This document shows, one piece after another, positions 37,859 to 46,292 of a stretch of 64,000 nt of DNA. Positions within the stretch are counted from its first letter, which is position 1, and each line of letters starts with the position of its first letter. Made by a program: the position numbers and the translations under genes. This stretch comes from Rhizobiales bacterium dw_265 (GTDB lineage Bacteria > Pseudomonadota > Alphaproteobacteria > Micropepsales > Micropepsaceae): assembly GCA_018449595.1 (NCBI GenBank), contig JAAVUU010000002.1, forward strand, positions 372,001 to 436,000. Reading direction: 5' to 3'. The notes beneath the pieces are model-generated. The model did no database searches and had not been told where the DNA came from. It saw only the letters and a list, made by a program, of their open reading frames with translations.

Positions 37859-37903
37859 CAGCCCATGCATGCCTTGGCCGGCGTGCATGGGCTGTATGTT
37901 TTT
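37859..37903 (+). terminator. Intrinsic terminator after the TlpA-like gene
   Basis: CAGCCCATGCATGCC (37859-37873) pairs with GGCGTGCATGGGCTG (37880-37894), one G-U pair, loop TTGGCC, then TATGTTTTT. It is 38 bp after the stop codon of the TlpA-like gene. Confidence 0.75.
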
Positions 37904-37972
37904 CGGGCGTCTTATGAGGGCGCTTGAACCTGGATCGCGCCATTTTTCAATATTCGCGCAACGGCATGCGGG

Positions 37973-39370
37973 TTAGAGAAAATGGCGCATGGAATGCGCA
38001 TCTTCCCCTTGAACTTGGCCGTTCCTTCCGGAACGGCCTTTTTCCTGGGACAACAGGCATTCGGCGATCCGCCCCGCCTGGCGCGCGATCTCCGGTACGG
38101 CGGTGATCTCCCACCAGGTGCCCCGCGTCAGCGCGCCCATCGCGAACAGGCCAAGATGCGCGGCGCCGTCATAGGCGATGACGCGGCTGTCCGCGGTAAC
38201 GTCGAGGCCCACGCCCGGCGGCGCGGTGCGCGCCTGCAGGGACGCCACGATATTCTCGATCAGCCGGTTATGGCTCTTGGCGGGGTCGGTGTTGGGGCCC
38301 ATGCAATTGACGATGCGGTCGACCTGCAATCGCATTTCCCCGGCGCGGCCGCGTATCGTGACGGCCGCCGCCGGTCCCGCGCTTTCGACTTTGGTGAGAC
38401 GTCCCGTCAAAATCCGGGCGCCGCCTGCCAACAGGTAGCGGACACGCTGGGCCGACTGCGGCGGCAGGCGATGGCGGTGCATGTTCCACATCGTGGCGGC
38501 ATGGCGCAGGAAGCGGCGCTGCTCGGCCAGCGGCATCTCCCGCCACACTTTGGGCCAGTGCGGCCGCATGGCGTCCATCAGATCCTGCCAATTTCCGGGA
38601 CTGGCGCGCACGGCGTCGCGAAAGGCCAGCAGCATGGCCAATGCCGTTCGCGGAAAGGGGCCGGGCAGGGGCGGCATCGGCTGGGGCGGCACATGCGGCT
38701 GGGGCAACAGGCCATGACGGGACAGCAGGGTTATGTCATGGCGCCGGTCCCTGCCGCTTAGCGACAACAGGGTGTCAATGGCGGTCAGTCCGGTGCCCAG
38801 GATCAGCACGCGCTCATCGGCACGCATCGGCGGCAGCGTCCAGGGATTGTCCACCACCAGGCCGCGCACCGCGGGGTCCAGACGCGGCGCAAGCGGCGAG
38901 GGCATGTCATTGCCCGTCGCCAGCACGACGAAATCGGCATCGATCTGCCCGGTGCGATGCGCCACCCGCCAGCCGTCCCGGTTGCGGGTCAGGCTGACGA
39001 TTTCGCCGCGGACGAACCGCACGGCCAGATGGGGCCGCGCCGCCGCGGCCTGGGCGACATCGGCGAGATACCGTCCATAATGGATACGGCTCACGAACTG
39101 GTCCGGCCAGTCATCGCTCCACAGATCGCGCGATGTCAGCCACTGCACGAAATGGCCGGGCGCATCGGGATCGATCGACATGCGGCTGGCCGGTGCGTTC
39201 AGCCGGTGGTCGGGATGGCGCGTGGCATAGGCCAAGCCATGCCCCAATTCTCCATCGCCGATCACGAATATGTCCAGCGCGCCGCGGCTGCGGATCGCGA
39301 GGGCGTGCAGCAGCGCCACGGCGCTGGCGCCGTTGCCGCAGATCACAAGAGTCGGACGCGCTTCTGTCAT
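37973..39370 (-). CDS. FAD/NAD(P)-binding oxidoreductase-like protein
   Basis: 465 residues, probably cytoplasmic. The dinucleotide-binding motif LVICGNGASAVALLHAL opens the protein; a second Rossmann motif is VLILGTGLTAIDTLLSL about residue 185-200, and VVLATGNDMPSP precedes it. This is the layout of the FAD-NAD(P)-binding family (PF13454-type) that includes uncharacterised flavin proteins and relatives of flavin monooxygenases. The C-terminal half is Arg/His rich (MWNMHRHRLPPQ). Start placed at ATG 39370; a TTG 51 nt upstream is in frame but without a ribosome site. Divergent from the next secreted-protein gene. Substrate unknown. Confidence 0.78.
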   Translation of the reverse strand: MTEARPTLVICGNGASAVALLHALAIRSRGALDIFVIGDGELGHGLAYATRHPDHRLNAPASRMSIDPDAPGHFVQWLTSRDLWSDDWPDQFVSRIHYGRYLADVAQAAAARPHLAVRFVRGEIVSLTRNRDGWRVAHRTGQIDADFVVLATGNDMPSPLAPRLDPAVRGLVVDNPWTLPPMRADERVLILGTGLTAIDTLLSLSGRDRRHDITLLSRHGLLPQPHVPPQPMPPLPGPFPRTALAMLLAFRDAVRASPGNWQDLMDAMRPHWPKVWREMPLAEQRRFLRHAATMWNMHRHRLPPQSAQRVRYLLAGGARILTGRLTKVESAGPAAAVTIRGRAGEMRLQVDRIVNCMGPNTDPAKSHNRLIENIVASLQARTAPPGVGLDVTADSRVIAYDGAAHLGLFAMGALTRGTWWEITAVPEIARQAGRIAECLLSQEKGRSGRNGQVQGEDAHSMRHFL

Positions 39371-39444
39371 GCGTAGGACATTCGGCTCGGCTGTAACGTG
39401 TGACCGATAAGAAGCGCTCAAGGCCCGTAGGAATATATATCAAT

Positions 39445-39456
39445 ATACTATAGTAT
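39445..39456. promoter_or_regulatory. 12-bp perfect palindrome in an AT-rich divergent promoter region
   Basis: ATACTATAGTAT is a perfect palindrome inside an AT-rich stretch (39432-39457) between two divergent genes. An Rrf2 regulator is encoded 500 bp away. It is a possible operator; no consensus for a specific regulator is claimed. Confidence 0.3.
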
Positions 39457-39510
39457 CGCGGAATGCAAACTGGGGCCAGTCAAAAACCCGGTCAAAAACG
39501 AGGTTCGATC

Positions 39511-39954
39511 ATGCGCGCTTTCCTGAATTTCTCCCTGGCCTCGCTGCTGCTCGCCGGCGGCCTGGCGTCCGCGAAGGCGCAGACACGCCCAAGCGACCAG
39601 CCGCTCCAGGTCGAATGGGTCTATCGGGTCAAGTATGGCTTCCAGGATGAATGGTGGAAGATTTTCCAGAAATATCAGATCGCAACCCTGGACCGGGAAA
39701 AGCAGCTCGGTTACGTGACCGACTATCAGGTCTATCGGCCGGGCGAACATGCGTCGGAAGATGCGCGCTGGGATTACCGGATCGTCATCACCTATCCCAA
39801 CTATGACGGTTCGCGCCGGGAAGGCGAGGTCGCAAACCAGCTCTTCGCGGACAAGGCCGCGTGGCACCGGGAGGAAGATCGCCGCTGGGAACTCACGGTC
39901 AATCACTGGGACCTGCCTATCCGTCAGGTCGATCCCCACCAGCCGGCCGACTAG
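39511..39954 (+). CDS. Secreted protein of unknown function (EWVYRVKYGF-type)
   Basis: 147 residues with signal peptide RAFLNFSLASLLLAGGLASAKAQ. The mature part starts QVEWVYRVKYGFQDEWWKIFQKYQ, strongly aromatic and charged, then DREKQLGYVTDYQVYRPGEH and ITYPNYDG. I recognise the style as an uncharacterised exported family but not a function. Start ATG 39511 is preceded by GAGG with 7-nt spacing. Convergent with the Rrf2 gene, 6 bp apart. Confidence 0.68.
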   Translation: MRAFLNFSLASLLLAGGLASAKAQTRPSDQPLQVEWVYRVKYGFQDEWWKIFQKYQIATLDREKQLGYVTDYQVYRPGEHASEDARWDYRIVITYPNYDGSRREGEVANQLFADKAAWHREEDRRWELTVNHWDLPIRQVDPHQPAD

Positions 39955-39960
39955 CTTTCT

Positions 39961-40398
39961 TCAGACGACGGTTTTGCGGCGGCGGTTCGGCAGGGCCGCT
40001 TCGGCCAGCGAGGTGTTGTCCAGGATCGCGGATGCCGCGTCGCGCACCTGGCGCATGATCCGGCGCACCTCGCAGGTGCGTTCATCCTTGCAGTCCGCGC
40101 AGCGGCGGTAGAACTTCACGCTGGCGCAGGGCAGGGGCGCCAGCGGGCCATCCACGGCCCGCACGATTTCCGCGATGGTGATCTCGGCCGCCGGCCGCGC
40201 CAGGGCATAGCCGCCGTCGCGCCCGCGCGTACTGTGAATCAGGTTGCGCTGGCGCAGCTCGAACAGGATCAGGTCGAGGAATTTCTTCGGGATATTTTGC
40301 TGTTCGGAAACGGCGCGGGCCTGCACCAGTTCGCCCGCAGGCACCTTGGCGAGCGCGACAAGTGCCTTGATGGCGTATTTGGCTTTTTGCGACAGCAT
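39961..40398 (-). CDS. Rrf2-family transcriptional regulator (Cys-rich, possible Fe-S sensor)
   Basis: 145 residues. The winged helix reads LSQKAKYAIKALVALAK, then QARAVSEQQNIPKKFLDLILFELRQRNLIHSTRGRDGGYALARP, the typical Rrf2 DNA-binding start. The C-terminal part has four Cys: LPCASVKFYRRCADCKDERTC. Three Cys with similar spacing bind the Fe-S cluster in IscR, NsrR and RirA, so iron, redox or NO sensing is likely. Which of these it is cannot be told. No iron-sulfur or NO genes are adjacent. Start ATG 40398. Confidence 0.85.
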   Translation of the reverse strand: MLSQKAKYAIKALVALAKVPAGELVQARAVSEQQNIPKKFLDLILFELRQRNLIHSTRGRDGGYALARPAAEITIAEIVRAVDGPLAPLPCASVKFYRRCADCKDERTCEVRRIMRQVRDAASAILDNTSLAEAALPNRRRKTVV

Positions 40399-40791
40399 AC
40401 CCTATCCGCATAATGGACTTTTCCCCGATTTGGAAGCACAAGTTGCGGGAGAGGCCGGCCTGGTCCTTCGCCGGGTGCGCGAAGATGCTGCCGGGGAGGA
40501 ATTGCGGGCAGCCTTCGGCATTGTCCTGGCGGCGGACCATTGCTCTGAAGTTCGAAGGCGACAAGGCGATCTATCATTCCGCCAACGACACCGACAAAAG
40601 CGCGCGGCGGCCGCTCAAGCATCTGGTGTCGCTCAGAGGGGCTCGAAGCGGCCACCTTCCAGCACAGGCGCGGCATTGGCAGGCCGCAACCGGCGATGAT
40701 GAGCACCATGTCTACGCTATAGCCCTGCTATAATCTTGCCGCAGTGCTAACAACGATGAATGACAGTTAGGGCCGCGCCGGGGAGGGTGCC
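40399..40791. other. Gene-poor region before mscS, with degenerate coding-like sequence
   Basis: 393 bp. No gene with a ribosome site and credible start is seen. A minus-strand stretch near 40670-40724 reads GYSVDMVLIIAGCGLP in one frame and resembles a second stretch downstream of mscS (see 41605-41923); both contain CTACGCTATAGCC. A perfect TATAAT lies at 40729-40734, about 60 bp before the mscS start, without a good -35 at 17 bp. Confidence 0.4.
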
Positions 40792-41604
40792 ATGAACGAA
40801 TCCATACATCATTTGAATATTTTACGAGCGCTGACGTGGGGCCATGTTTCCCTCATCTTTGCCGTTCTGATCGTCGGTCGCTTGCTTCTCCACTTTGTGC
40901 GCTGGTTGGTTCGCCGCGTCGCGGAACGGGGGTCTTCGCACCGGCGGCTGCTGGTTCTGCGGGCATCGCCAATCGCAAGACTTCTGATCGGGCTCACCGG
41001 CATCGCAATTATCGTCCCTGTTCTGATAGAGCCCAACTTCGAGGACGGGGTGGCCCTGATTGCCACGGCGATAGTGACGCTGGCGTTCGCTCTCAAGGAT
41101 TATGTCAGTTGCCTTGCTGCCGGGGTCGTGACCATCCTCGAAAACACCTATCAGCCTGGCGATTGGATAGAGGTGGATGGAGCCTATGGGGAGGTGAAGC
41201 TGATCGGTACCAGGGCTGTCCACATCGTGACGCCCGATGATACCGAGGTGATTATCCCCCATACCCGGCTTTGGTCGGGCAGTGTGTTCAATGCCAGCAG
41301 CGGCAACGCGTTTTTGCTCTGTGTGGCGAATTTCTATTTGCACGCCGACCATGATGGTCAGGCTGTACTTCGGGTCCTTGGCGAAGTTGCCGAAACAAGC
41401 CCGTACCGCAAGCCTGACACGCGGGTATCGGTCAACGCGGTGGAAACACCCTGGGGCACGCGATATAAGGCCAAAGCCTATGTGACCGACAGCCGCGATC
41501 AGTTTGCCCTGGTCACGGATCTGACGATCCGGGGTAAGGAGCGTCTACGCGCAATGGACGTCACCTTCGCCCAGGCGCCGTATGGCAAGGCGAAAGCCGA
41601 CTGA
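40792..41604 (+). CDS. MscS-family mechanosensitive ion channel
   Basis: 270 residues, inner membrane. Two to three N-terminal helices (VSLIFAVLIVGRLLLHFVRWL, LLIGLTGIAIIVPVLI, ALIATAIVTLAFALKDYVSC) are followed by the MscS beta domain: QPGDWIEVDGAYGEVKLIGTRAVHIVTPDDTEVIIPHT matches the consensus of the pore-exit and beta region. The C-terminal alpha-beta part is short. It protects against hypo-osmotic shock or acts as a small-conductance channel. ATG 40792 has GGAGGG 9 nt upstream. The gene stands alone, with related non-coding sequence on both sides. Confidence 0.9.
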   Translation: MNESIHHLNILRALTWGHVSLIFAVLIVGRLLLHFVRWLVRRVAERGSSHRRLLVLRASPIARLLIGLTGIAIIVPVLIEPNFEDGVALIATAIVTLAFALKDYVSCLAAGVVTILENTYQPGDWIEVDGAYGEVKLIGTRAVHIVTPDDTEVIIPHTRLWSGSVFNASSGNAFLLCVANFYLHADHDGQAVLRVLGEVAETSPYRKPDTRVSVNAVETPWGTRYKAKAYVTDSRDQFALVTDLTIRGKERLRAMDVTFAQAPYGKAKAD

Positions 41605-41923
41605 TCCCGTGTGTCGCGGGTGCCGGATAGAAGATCGCAGGAATGGCGGGCCGAGAACAATGAAGATGGGCACTATTCCTACGCTATAGCCACCTAAGGC
41701 ACGCCACGGCTCTCTCATATCAGTGGGCTGCATACCGGATTGGATAGAATTGGATAGAAAATTGGCCGACTCAATCTGACGGATTGGCGCGGATCGGGCG
41801 ATAACAGAACGGCAGCATTCCGCTCCCATAGTTGAAAGCCGGCAATCCAATCTCTGACGATTGTAGATGCCTTAAAGCCCGTTGCCGCCTCCATTGCGCG
41901 GTGCGGGACGGTCAGCGCGGCGA
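41605..41923. other. Non-coding region after mscS with short tandem repeat
   Basis: 319 bp between mscS and the convergent SDR gene. It carries a 13-bp exact copy of CTACGCTATAGCC (41679-41691; other copy 40712-40724) inside a minus-strand stretch reading GYSVGIVPIFIVLGPP, and a perfect tandem 10-mer ATTGGATAGA twice (41739-41758). No credible gene is visible. Confidence 0.4.
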
Positions 41924-42673
41924 TCAGCTTACCTCCACCATCCACGCTTCGGCATCGGCGCCGGCGGGAATGCGCAGCGGTGCGGATGGATCGGTGGCGG
42001 CCCGCCAGATCGCTTCCGCTACGTTAGGCGCATGGGTCACCGGGCCGGAGCTGTTGCGGACGCTTGCCACGAAGCGCTCGATCATCGGTGCATAGTCGGG
42101 ATTATCGAGGCCGCGCAGATGCGGGCGGGCATTATCGCCGAATCGCGTCTCGGGCGAACGACCCGGCAGGACGATGTGAACGCGCACTCCGAATGGCTCC
42201 ACTTCCACCGCAAGCGATTCAGTGAAGGCGTTAACCGCCGCCTTGCTCGCCCGGTACACGCCGACGAGAGGCAGCGGCTTGAGCGTAACCGTCGAGGTGA
42301 CGTTGATGATGACGCCAGCCCGACGCTTGCGGAAAGCTGGAAGCACCGCCTGGACCATCGCAAGCGTGCCCAGCGTATTGGTCTCGAACAACGCGCGCGC
42401 CGTCTCGGGCGCGGTCAGCTCGATTGGCGCCGGCGCGCCGAAGCCGGCATTGTTGACAAGAACGTCGATCGTACCGGCCTCTGGGATAGCCTTGGCAATA
42501 CTATCGGGATTAGTGATGTCGAGCGACAGGATGCGCAGGCGATCGGACGCGGGCAGCAGCTCCGCGTGGGGCGCACGCATGGTCGCCACCACATCCCAAC
42601 CGCGATCGAGAAACAGCCGCGCGGTCTCCAGACCAAAGCCGGACGAGCAGCCGGTAATGAGGATTGTGGACAT
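41924..42673 (-). CDS. Short-chain dehydrogenase/reductase
   Basis: 249 residues, classical SDR length. The NAD(P) site is ILITGCSSGFGLETA (TGxxxGxG), followed by the structural NNAG motif in DVLVNNAGFGAP, the active-site Ser in VTSTVTLKPL and Tyr-x-x-x-Lys in VGVYRASKAAVNAF. Cytoplasmic oxidoreductase for an alcohol or ketone; substrate unknown. Start ATG 42673 with GGAG 7 nt upstream. Divergent from an AraC-type regulator 70 bp away, which very likely controls it. Confidence 0.92.
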   Translation of the reverse strand: MSTILITGCSSGFGLETARLFLDRGWDVVATMRAPHAELLPASDRLRILSLDITNPDSIAKAIPEAGTIDVLVNNAGFGAPAPIELTAPETARALFETNTLGTLAMVQAVLPAFRKRRAGVIINVTSTVTLKPLPLVGVYRASKAAVNAFTESLAVEVEPFGVRVHIVLPGRSPETRFGDNARPHLRGLDNPDYAPMIERFVASVRNSSGPVTHAPNVAEAIWRAATDPSAPLRIPAGADAEAWMVEVS

Positions 42674-42743
42674 GGGCAACTCCAGAAGCGTCGGAATGAC
42701 CCAGAGATAGATTGCGCAAGCAGGACTTGCTATCGTCGAGCGT

Positions 42744-43715
42744 ATGAAATTCTTTGGCAAAAGTCCTGCAATGACCGGTGATCCGCTCGCCGAGATCGTC
42801 ACGCTGCTCCAGCCGACCGCGCGCTTCTCCAAGCTGGTGGAGTACGCCGGCTCCTGGAGGATCCACCGCGAAACGACCGGCGAACCATTCTACTGCGCGG
42901 TGTTGGAGGGGAACTGCCGAGTGTCGGTAAACGGGCAGCCGCCCATGACGTTGCAGGCCGGCGATTTCATGCTGGTGCCAGCCATGCACGACCTCATCAA
43001 CGAAAGCCTGAACGCGCCACCAGGCAAAGTGACCACGACGCCAATTGATGTCAGCGAGGGCTGTTTTCGCGTCGGCTGCGAAGACGGACCCGCCGAGCTA
43101 CGGACACGGATCGGTCACTGCAGCTTTGGTGCGCCCGATGCGGCACTGCTCGTATCTCTCCTGCCGCAAGTGATTCTCGCGCGCGAGCCGAGGCTCGCGA
43201 CGCTGATGCAACTGGTCGGCGACGAGACCCATGCGCGGCGTCCGGCGCGTGAACTGGTGCTCGAACGGCTGCTGGAGGTGCTGCTGATCGAAGCGTTGCG
43301 ATGCGGCGCTGAGACCGCGTCTACGCCGGGCTTGGCCCGTGGCCTTGCCGACGATCGCCTGGCGGCCGCACTATGCGCTCTCCATGCGCGCCCCGAATAT
43401 CCCTGGACCGTGGCGGAACTCGCCGCCGAAGCGGCTTTGTCTCGCTCGGCTTTCTTTGCACGTTTCAGTCGCACTGTGGGCCTGCCGCCGATGGAATATC
43501 TCCTGTCTTGGCGCATGGCGCTGGCAAAGCGATTGCTGTGCGAGCACGAGCTTGGCATGGATCAGGTCGCCGAGCGTGTGGGCTACAGTTCGGCCAGCAC
43601 CTTCAGCGTCGCCTTCACCCGCCATGCAGGTGTGCCGCCGGCTCGCTATGCGCGGATGCGCCCAAAGGACGCCATCCGTCCGCCGGGAGTGAACGGACGA
43701 CCGGTTTCGCGATAA
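42744..43715 (+). CDS. AraC-family transcriptional regulator
   Basis: 323 residues. N-terminal cupin-like sensing domain (FYCAVLEGNCRVSVNG, DFMLVPAMHDLINESL) and C-terminal double helix-turn-helix: WTVAELAAEAALSRSAFFARFSRTVG and MDQVAERVGYSSASTFSVAFTRHAGVPPARYARM, the canonical AraC signature. Start at ATG 42744; ATG 42771 (MTGDPLAEIV) is an alternative, and the upstream ribosome site is weak in both cases. Divergent from the SDR gene, so it likely activates that gene in response to a small molecule bound by the cupin domain. Confidence 0.92.
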   Translation: MKFFGKSPAMTGDPLAEIVTLLQPTARFSKLVEYAGSWRIHRETTGEPFYCAVLEGNCRVSVNGQPPMTLQAGDFMLVPAMHDLINESLNAPPGKVTTTPIDVSEGCFRVGCEDGPAELRTRIGHCSFGAPDAALLVSLLPQVILAREPRLATLMQLVGDETHARRPARELVLERLLEVLLIEALRCGAETASTPGLARGLADDRLAAALCALHARPEYPWTVAELAAEAALSRSAFFARFSRTVGLPPMEYLLSWRMALAKRLLCEHELGMDQVAERVGYSSASTFSVAFTRHAGVPPARYARMRPKDAIRPPGVNGRPVSR

Positions 43716-43844
43716 CGGCTTTGCTCTCTGAACGGCAAGGATGAGGCACCATATTACCGAGCGTGCTCGCCAGCGGACTGGCATAGAGAACGCCAATTCT
43801 ACGATCCAACCACCGTCGGCGCGCTATACTACGCTGCAATTTGA

Positions 43845-43934
43845 TGGCGGATGGGGTGAGATTCGAACTCACGGGACCCTTGCAGGCCCGGCGGTTTTCA
43901 AGACCGCTGCCTTAAACCACTCGGCCACCCATCC
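43845..43934 (-). tRNA. tRNA-Ser (anticodon TGA)
   Basis: 90-nt class II tRNA on the minus strand. Acceptor arms GGATGGG (43934-43928) and CCCATCC (43855-43849) pair fully, followed by discriminator G and an encoded CCA (43847-43845). The anticodon stem GCGGT/ACCGC encloses the loop CTTGAAA with anticodon TGA (43898-43900); a long variable arm and the TTCGAAT T-loop are present. Reads UCN codons beginning with UCA. An interrupted copy of its 5' end lies directly upstream. Confidence 0.96.
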
Positions 43935-43940
43935 ACGCGC

Positions 43941-44069
43941 GCTGCCTTAAACCGTGAGGAGCGGTTTGCACAGCAAACAAAACGGTCCGTCGCTAGCGAC
44001 AGCGTAGCGCGACACCGTTTTGAGCGACGAACGCCCGAAGCGCAAGCGAAGGGCCTCGGCCACCCATCC
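43941..44069 (-). repeat. Interrupted duplicate of the tRNA-Ser 5' end with a 101-bp structured insert
   Basis: Two blocks identical to the tRNA 5' region occur again just upstream: 44069-44055 (GGATGGGTGGCCGAG, acceptor and D-arm start) and 43953-43941 (GGTTTAAGGCAGC, D-arm end), in the same orientation. In the tRNA they are separated by one base; here 101 bp (43954-44054) lie between them. The insert folds strongly: GTTTGC/GCAAAC (43964-43978) and CAAAACGGT (43978-43986) / ACCGTTTTG (44014-44022), with the palindrome GTCGCTAGCGAC inside. It contains no gene. Confidence 0.75.
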
Positions 44070-44167
44070 GTGGCCGATGCTCTAGCTTTCATGAGGCTTT
44101 TGGGCAACCGCGTTGAGCCTCGGGCCCGCTCCCGCTAGCGTCGGGCTGTCACCCCGGACCCGATTCG

Positions 44168-45118
44168 ATGCGGTTTGCCGCCAGGCTCTCTCTGACCGTT
44201 GCCGCTGGGCTGCTGGCTGCCTCCTGCGCCATCACGCCCAAGCGGCCCCCGCCGCCCCCGCCGGAAGACCATACCGTCCAGGTTCCGCCCAATGCCGGCA
44301 TCTACAAGGTCGGCCAGCCCTATCAGGTGGACAATGTCTGGTACTATCCGCGCGAGCAGCCGGATTATGACGAGACCGGCATCGCCTCCTGGTACGGCCC
44401 GACCTTTTACGGCCATCACACCGCCAATGGGGAAATGTATGACGGCAACGCCCTGACCGCAGCCCACAAGACCCTGCCCATGCCGGTCAATGTCCGGGTC
44501 ACCAACCTCGACAATGGCAAGTCGCTGATCGTGCGGGTCAACGACCGTGGGCCCTATTCACGCGGCCGCATCATTGACCTCTCGAAACGCGCCGCCGAAC
44601 TGCTGGACGTGGTGCAGACCGGCACGGCGCGGGTGCGCGTCACCTATCTCAGCCGCGCCGACCTGGGCGGGGGCGGCCCGCCGCCGCCCGAGACCCCGCC
44701 GCTGGTCGCCAATGCGCTGCCCGCCGCGCCTGCCGGCAAGGTGGACAGCGCGGCCCTGGGACTGGTGCCGGGGGCCACGGTGGAGCCGCCGCCCCGGGTC
44801 GCCAGCCTGCCGGCGCCCGCGCCGATCCCGGCCCAGATGTTCGCCGACGACCAGGTGACGGGAAAAGTGACGCATGTGCCGGTTCCGCCTGTCACCCGGC
44901 TGTATGTCCAGCTGGGGGCCTTTTCCAAGCTGGATAACGCCAAGGCGCTACTGGGCAAGGTGGGGGGAGACCTGCGGATTTCGACCCTTCAACGGGGGGG
45001 ACAGACCCTCTATAGAGTGCGCAGCGGCCCGCTGGCTTCGGTTGCGGATGCCGATGCCGCGCTGGCCCGCATCACCGGCGCGGGCGCCAACGACGCCCAT
45101 ATCGTCGTAGATCAATAG
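44168..45118 (+). CDS. rlpA: Septal ring lytic transglycosylase RlpA-like lipoprotein with SPOR domain
   Basis: 316 residues. A lipoprotein signal ends in the lipobox AASC. The double-psi beta-barrel has the RlpA motifs TGIASWYGPTFYGHHTANGE, ALTAAHKTLPMP and IVRVNDRGPYSRGRIIDLS. A Pro-rich linker leads to a C-terminal SPOR domain (LYVQLGAFSKLDNAKALLGK) that binds glycan strands lacking stem peptides at the division septum. It is an outer-membrane lipoprotein that cleaves or organises septal peptidoglycan. First gene of a run with dac, tmk, holB, tatD and an MBL hydrolase, as is usual in alphaproteobacteria. Confidence 0.93.
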   Translation: MRFAARLSLTVAAGLLAASCAITPKRPPPPPPEDHTVQVPPNAGIYKVGQPYQVDNVWYYPREQPDYDETGIASWYGPTFYGHHTANGEMYDGNALTAAHKTLPMPVNVRVTNLDNGKSLIVRVNDRGPYSRGRIIDLSKRAAELLDVVQTGTARVRVTYLSRADLGGGGPPPPETPPLVANALPAAPAGKVDSAALGLVPGATVEPPPRVASLPAPAPIPAQMFADDQVTGKVTHVPVPPVTRLYVQLGAFSKLDNAKALLGKVGGDLRISTLQRGGQTLYRVRSGPLASVADADAALARITGAGANDAHIVVDQ

Positions 45119-45130
45119 TTCGGAGACGTC

Positions 45131-46285
45131 ATGTTTCGCCGCCTTGCCGCCTGCCTTTCGGTCCTGTTGCTCCTGGGTTCGCCAGTCCAGGCCGCGATAG
45201 ATACCAGCGCCGAACACGCGCTGATCATGGACGGCCAGACTGGGCAGGTGCTGTACCAGAAGGCGGGGCTGACGCCGATGCCGCCCGCCTCCATGTCCAA
45301 GCTGATGACCATCGAACTTTTGTTCCAGCGCCTGAAGGACGGGCGGGTCAAGCTGGACGACACCTTCCCGGTGTCGGAGCGCGCCTGGCGCACCCAGGGC
45401 TCCAAGATGTTCGTGGAACTGGGCTCGCGGATCTCGGTGGAGAACCTGATCCGCGGCATCATCATCCAGTCGGGCAACGATGCCTGCATCGTGGTGGCCG
45501 AGGCGCTGGGCGGCACCGTCGAAGGCTTTGTCGACCTGATGAACAAGCGGGCCAAGACGCTTGGCCTGGCCCAGTCCACCTTTGTCAATCCCGACGGCCT
45601 GCCGGACCCGCCGGGCCAGCTGATGAGCGCCCTGGACCTGGCCAAGCTGTCGCGCCACCTGATCAACGATTATCCGCAATATTACCACTATTTCAGCGAG
45701 CGGGAGTTCGTCTGGCACAACATCCACCAGCCCAACCGCGACCTTGTGCTGGGGGCGGTGCCGGGGGCCGATGGGCTCAAGACCGGGCATACCGACGCAT
45801 CCGGCTATGGCATCACCATCTCGGCCAAGCGCGGCGACCAGCGCCTCATCCTGGTTCTGAACGGATTGCGCTATCCCCAATACAAGAATGACTATTTTCC
45901 CAACATCAAGCGCGCCGAGGAAGCCGGCCGCGTGATCGAAATGGCCTTCCGCGAATTCCGCTCCTATTCCATCCTGGCGACCAATCAGGTGGCGGGCAGC
46001 GTAGCGGTCCTGGGCGGCACCGCCCCCAGCGTGACGGTGACCGCGGCCCATCCCCTGAGCGTCACCATGCAGGTGGATTCCCATGCCGGTATGAAGATCG
46101 CGGTCAGGCCCGATGCGGGCCTCAAGGCCCCGATCCATGTCGGCCAGAGGGTCGGCGTGCTGGTGGTGACGGCGCCCGACTTCCCGGCCCTGACGGCGCC
46201 GGTCTATGCCACCCAGTCGGTCGGCGAGCAGAGCTTCATCGGCAAGATGTTCGATTCCATCCGGCATCTCTGGAAGAAGAAGTAG
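45131..46285 (+). CDS. D-alanyl-D-alanine carboxypeptidase, family S11 (PBP5/6 type)
   Basis: 384 residues with a signal peptide (RLAACLSVLLLLGSPVQAA). The penicillin-binding active site is complete: MSKLMTIELL (Ser-x-x-Lys), IQSGNDACIVV (Ser-x-Asn) and DGLKTGHTDASGYG (Lys-Thr-Gly). After the catalytic domain is the beta-rich PBP5 C-terminal domain (about residues 280-370), and the protein ends in a basic amphipathic tail (DSIRHLWKKK), probably the membrane anchor. It removes the terminal D-Ala from peptidoglycan pentapeptides. 12 bp after rlpA; the two share one envelope role. Confidence 0.94.
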   Translation: MFRRLAACLSVLLLLGSPVQAAIDTSAEHALIMDGQTGQVLYQKAGLTPMPPASMSKLMTIELLFQRLKDGRVKLDDTFPVSERAWRTQGSKMFVELGSRISVENLIRGIIIQSGNDACIVVAEALGGTVEGFVDLMNKRAKTLGLAQSTFVNPDGLPDPPGQLMSALDLAKLSRHLINDYPQYYHYFSEREFVWHNIHQPNRDLVLGAVPGADGLKTGHTDASGYGITISAKRGDQRLILVLNGLRYPQYKNDYFPNIKRAEEAGRVIEMAFREFRSYSILATNQVAGSVAVLGGTAPSVTVTAAHPLSVTMQVDSHAGMKIAVRPDAGLKAPIHVGQRVGVLVVTAPDFPALTAPVYATQSVGEQSFIGKMFDSIRHLWKKK

Positions 46286-46292
46286 CCAGGCC

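Noticed and set aside
40413-40733. Possible 106-residue plus-strand protein before mscS
   Set aside because: No ribosome site, no recognisable family, poor codon-position bias; the sequence is better explained as decayed or non-coding DNA.
43845-44100. tRNA-Ser as an integrase attachment site for a genomic island
   Set aside because: No integrase gene is present and the duplicated sequence is the 5' end, not the 3' end, of the tRNA. The MscS, SDR and AraC genes alone do not prove an island.
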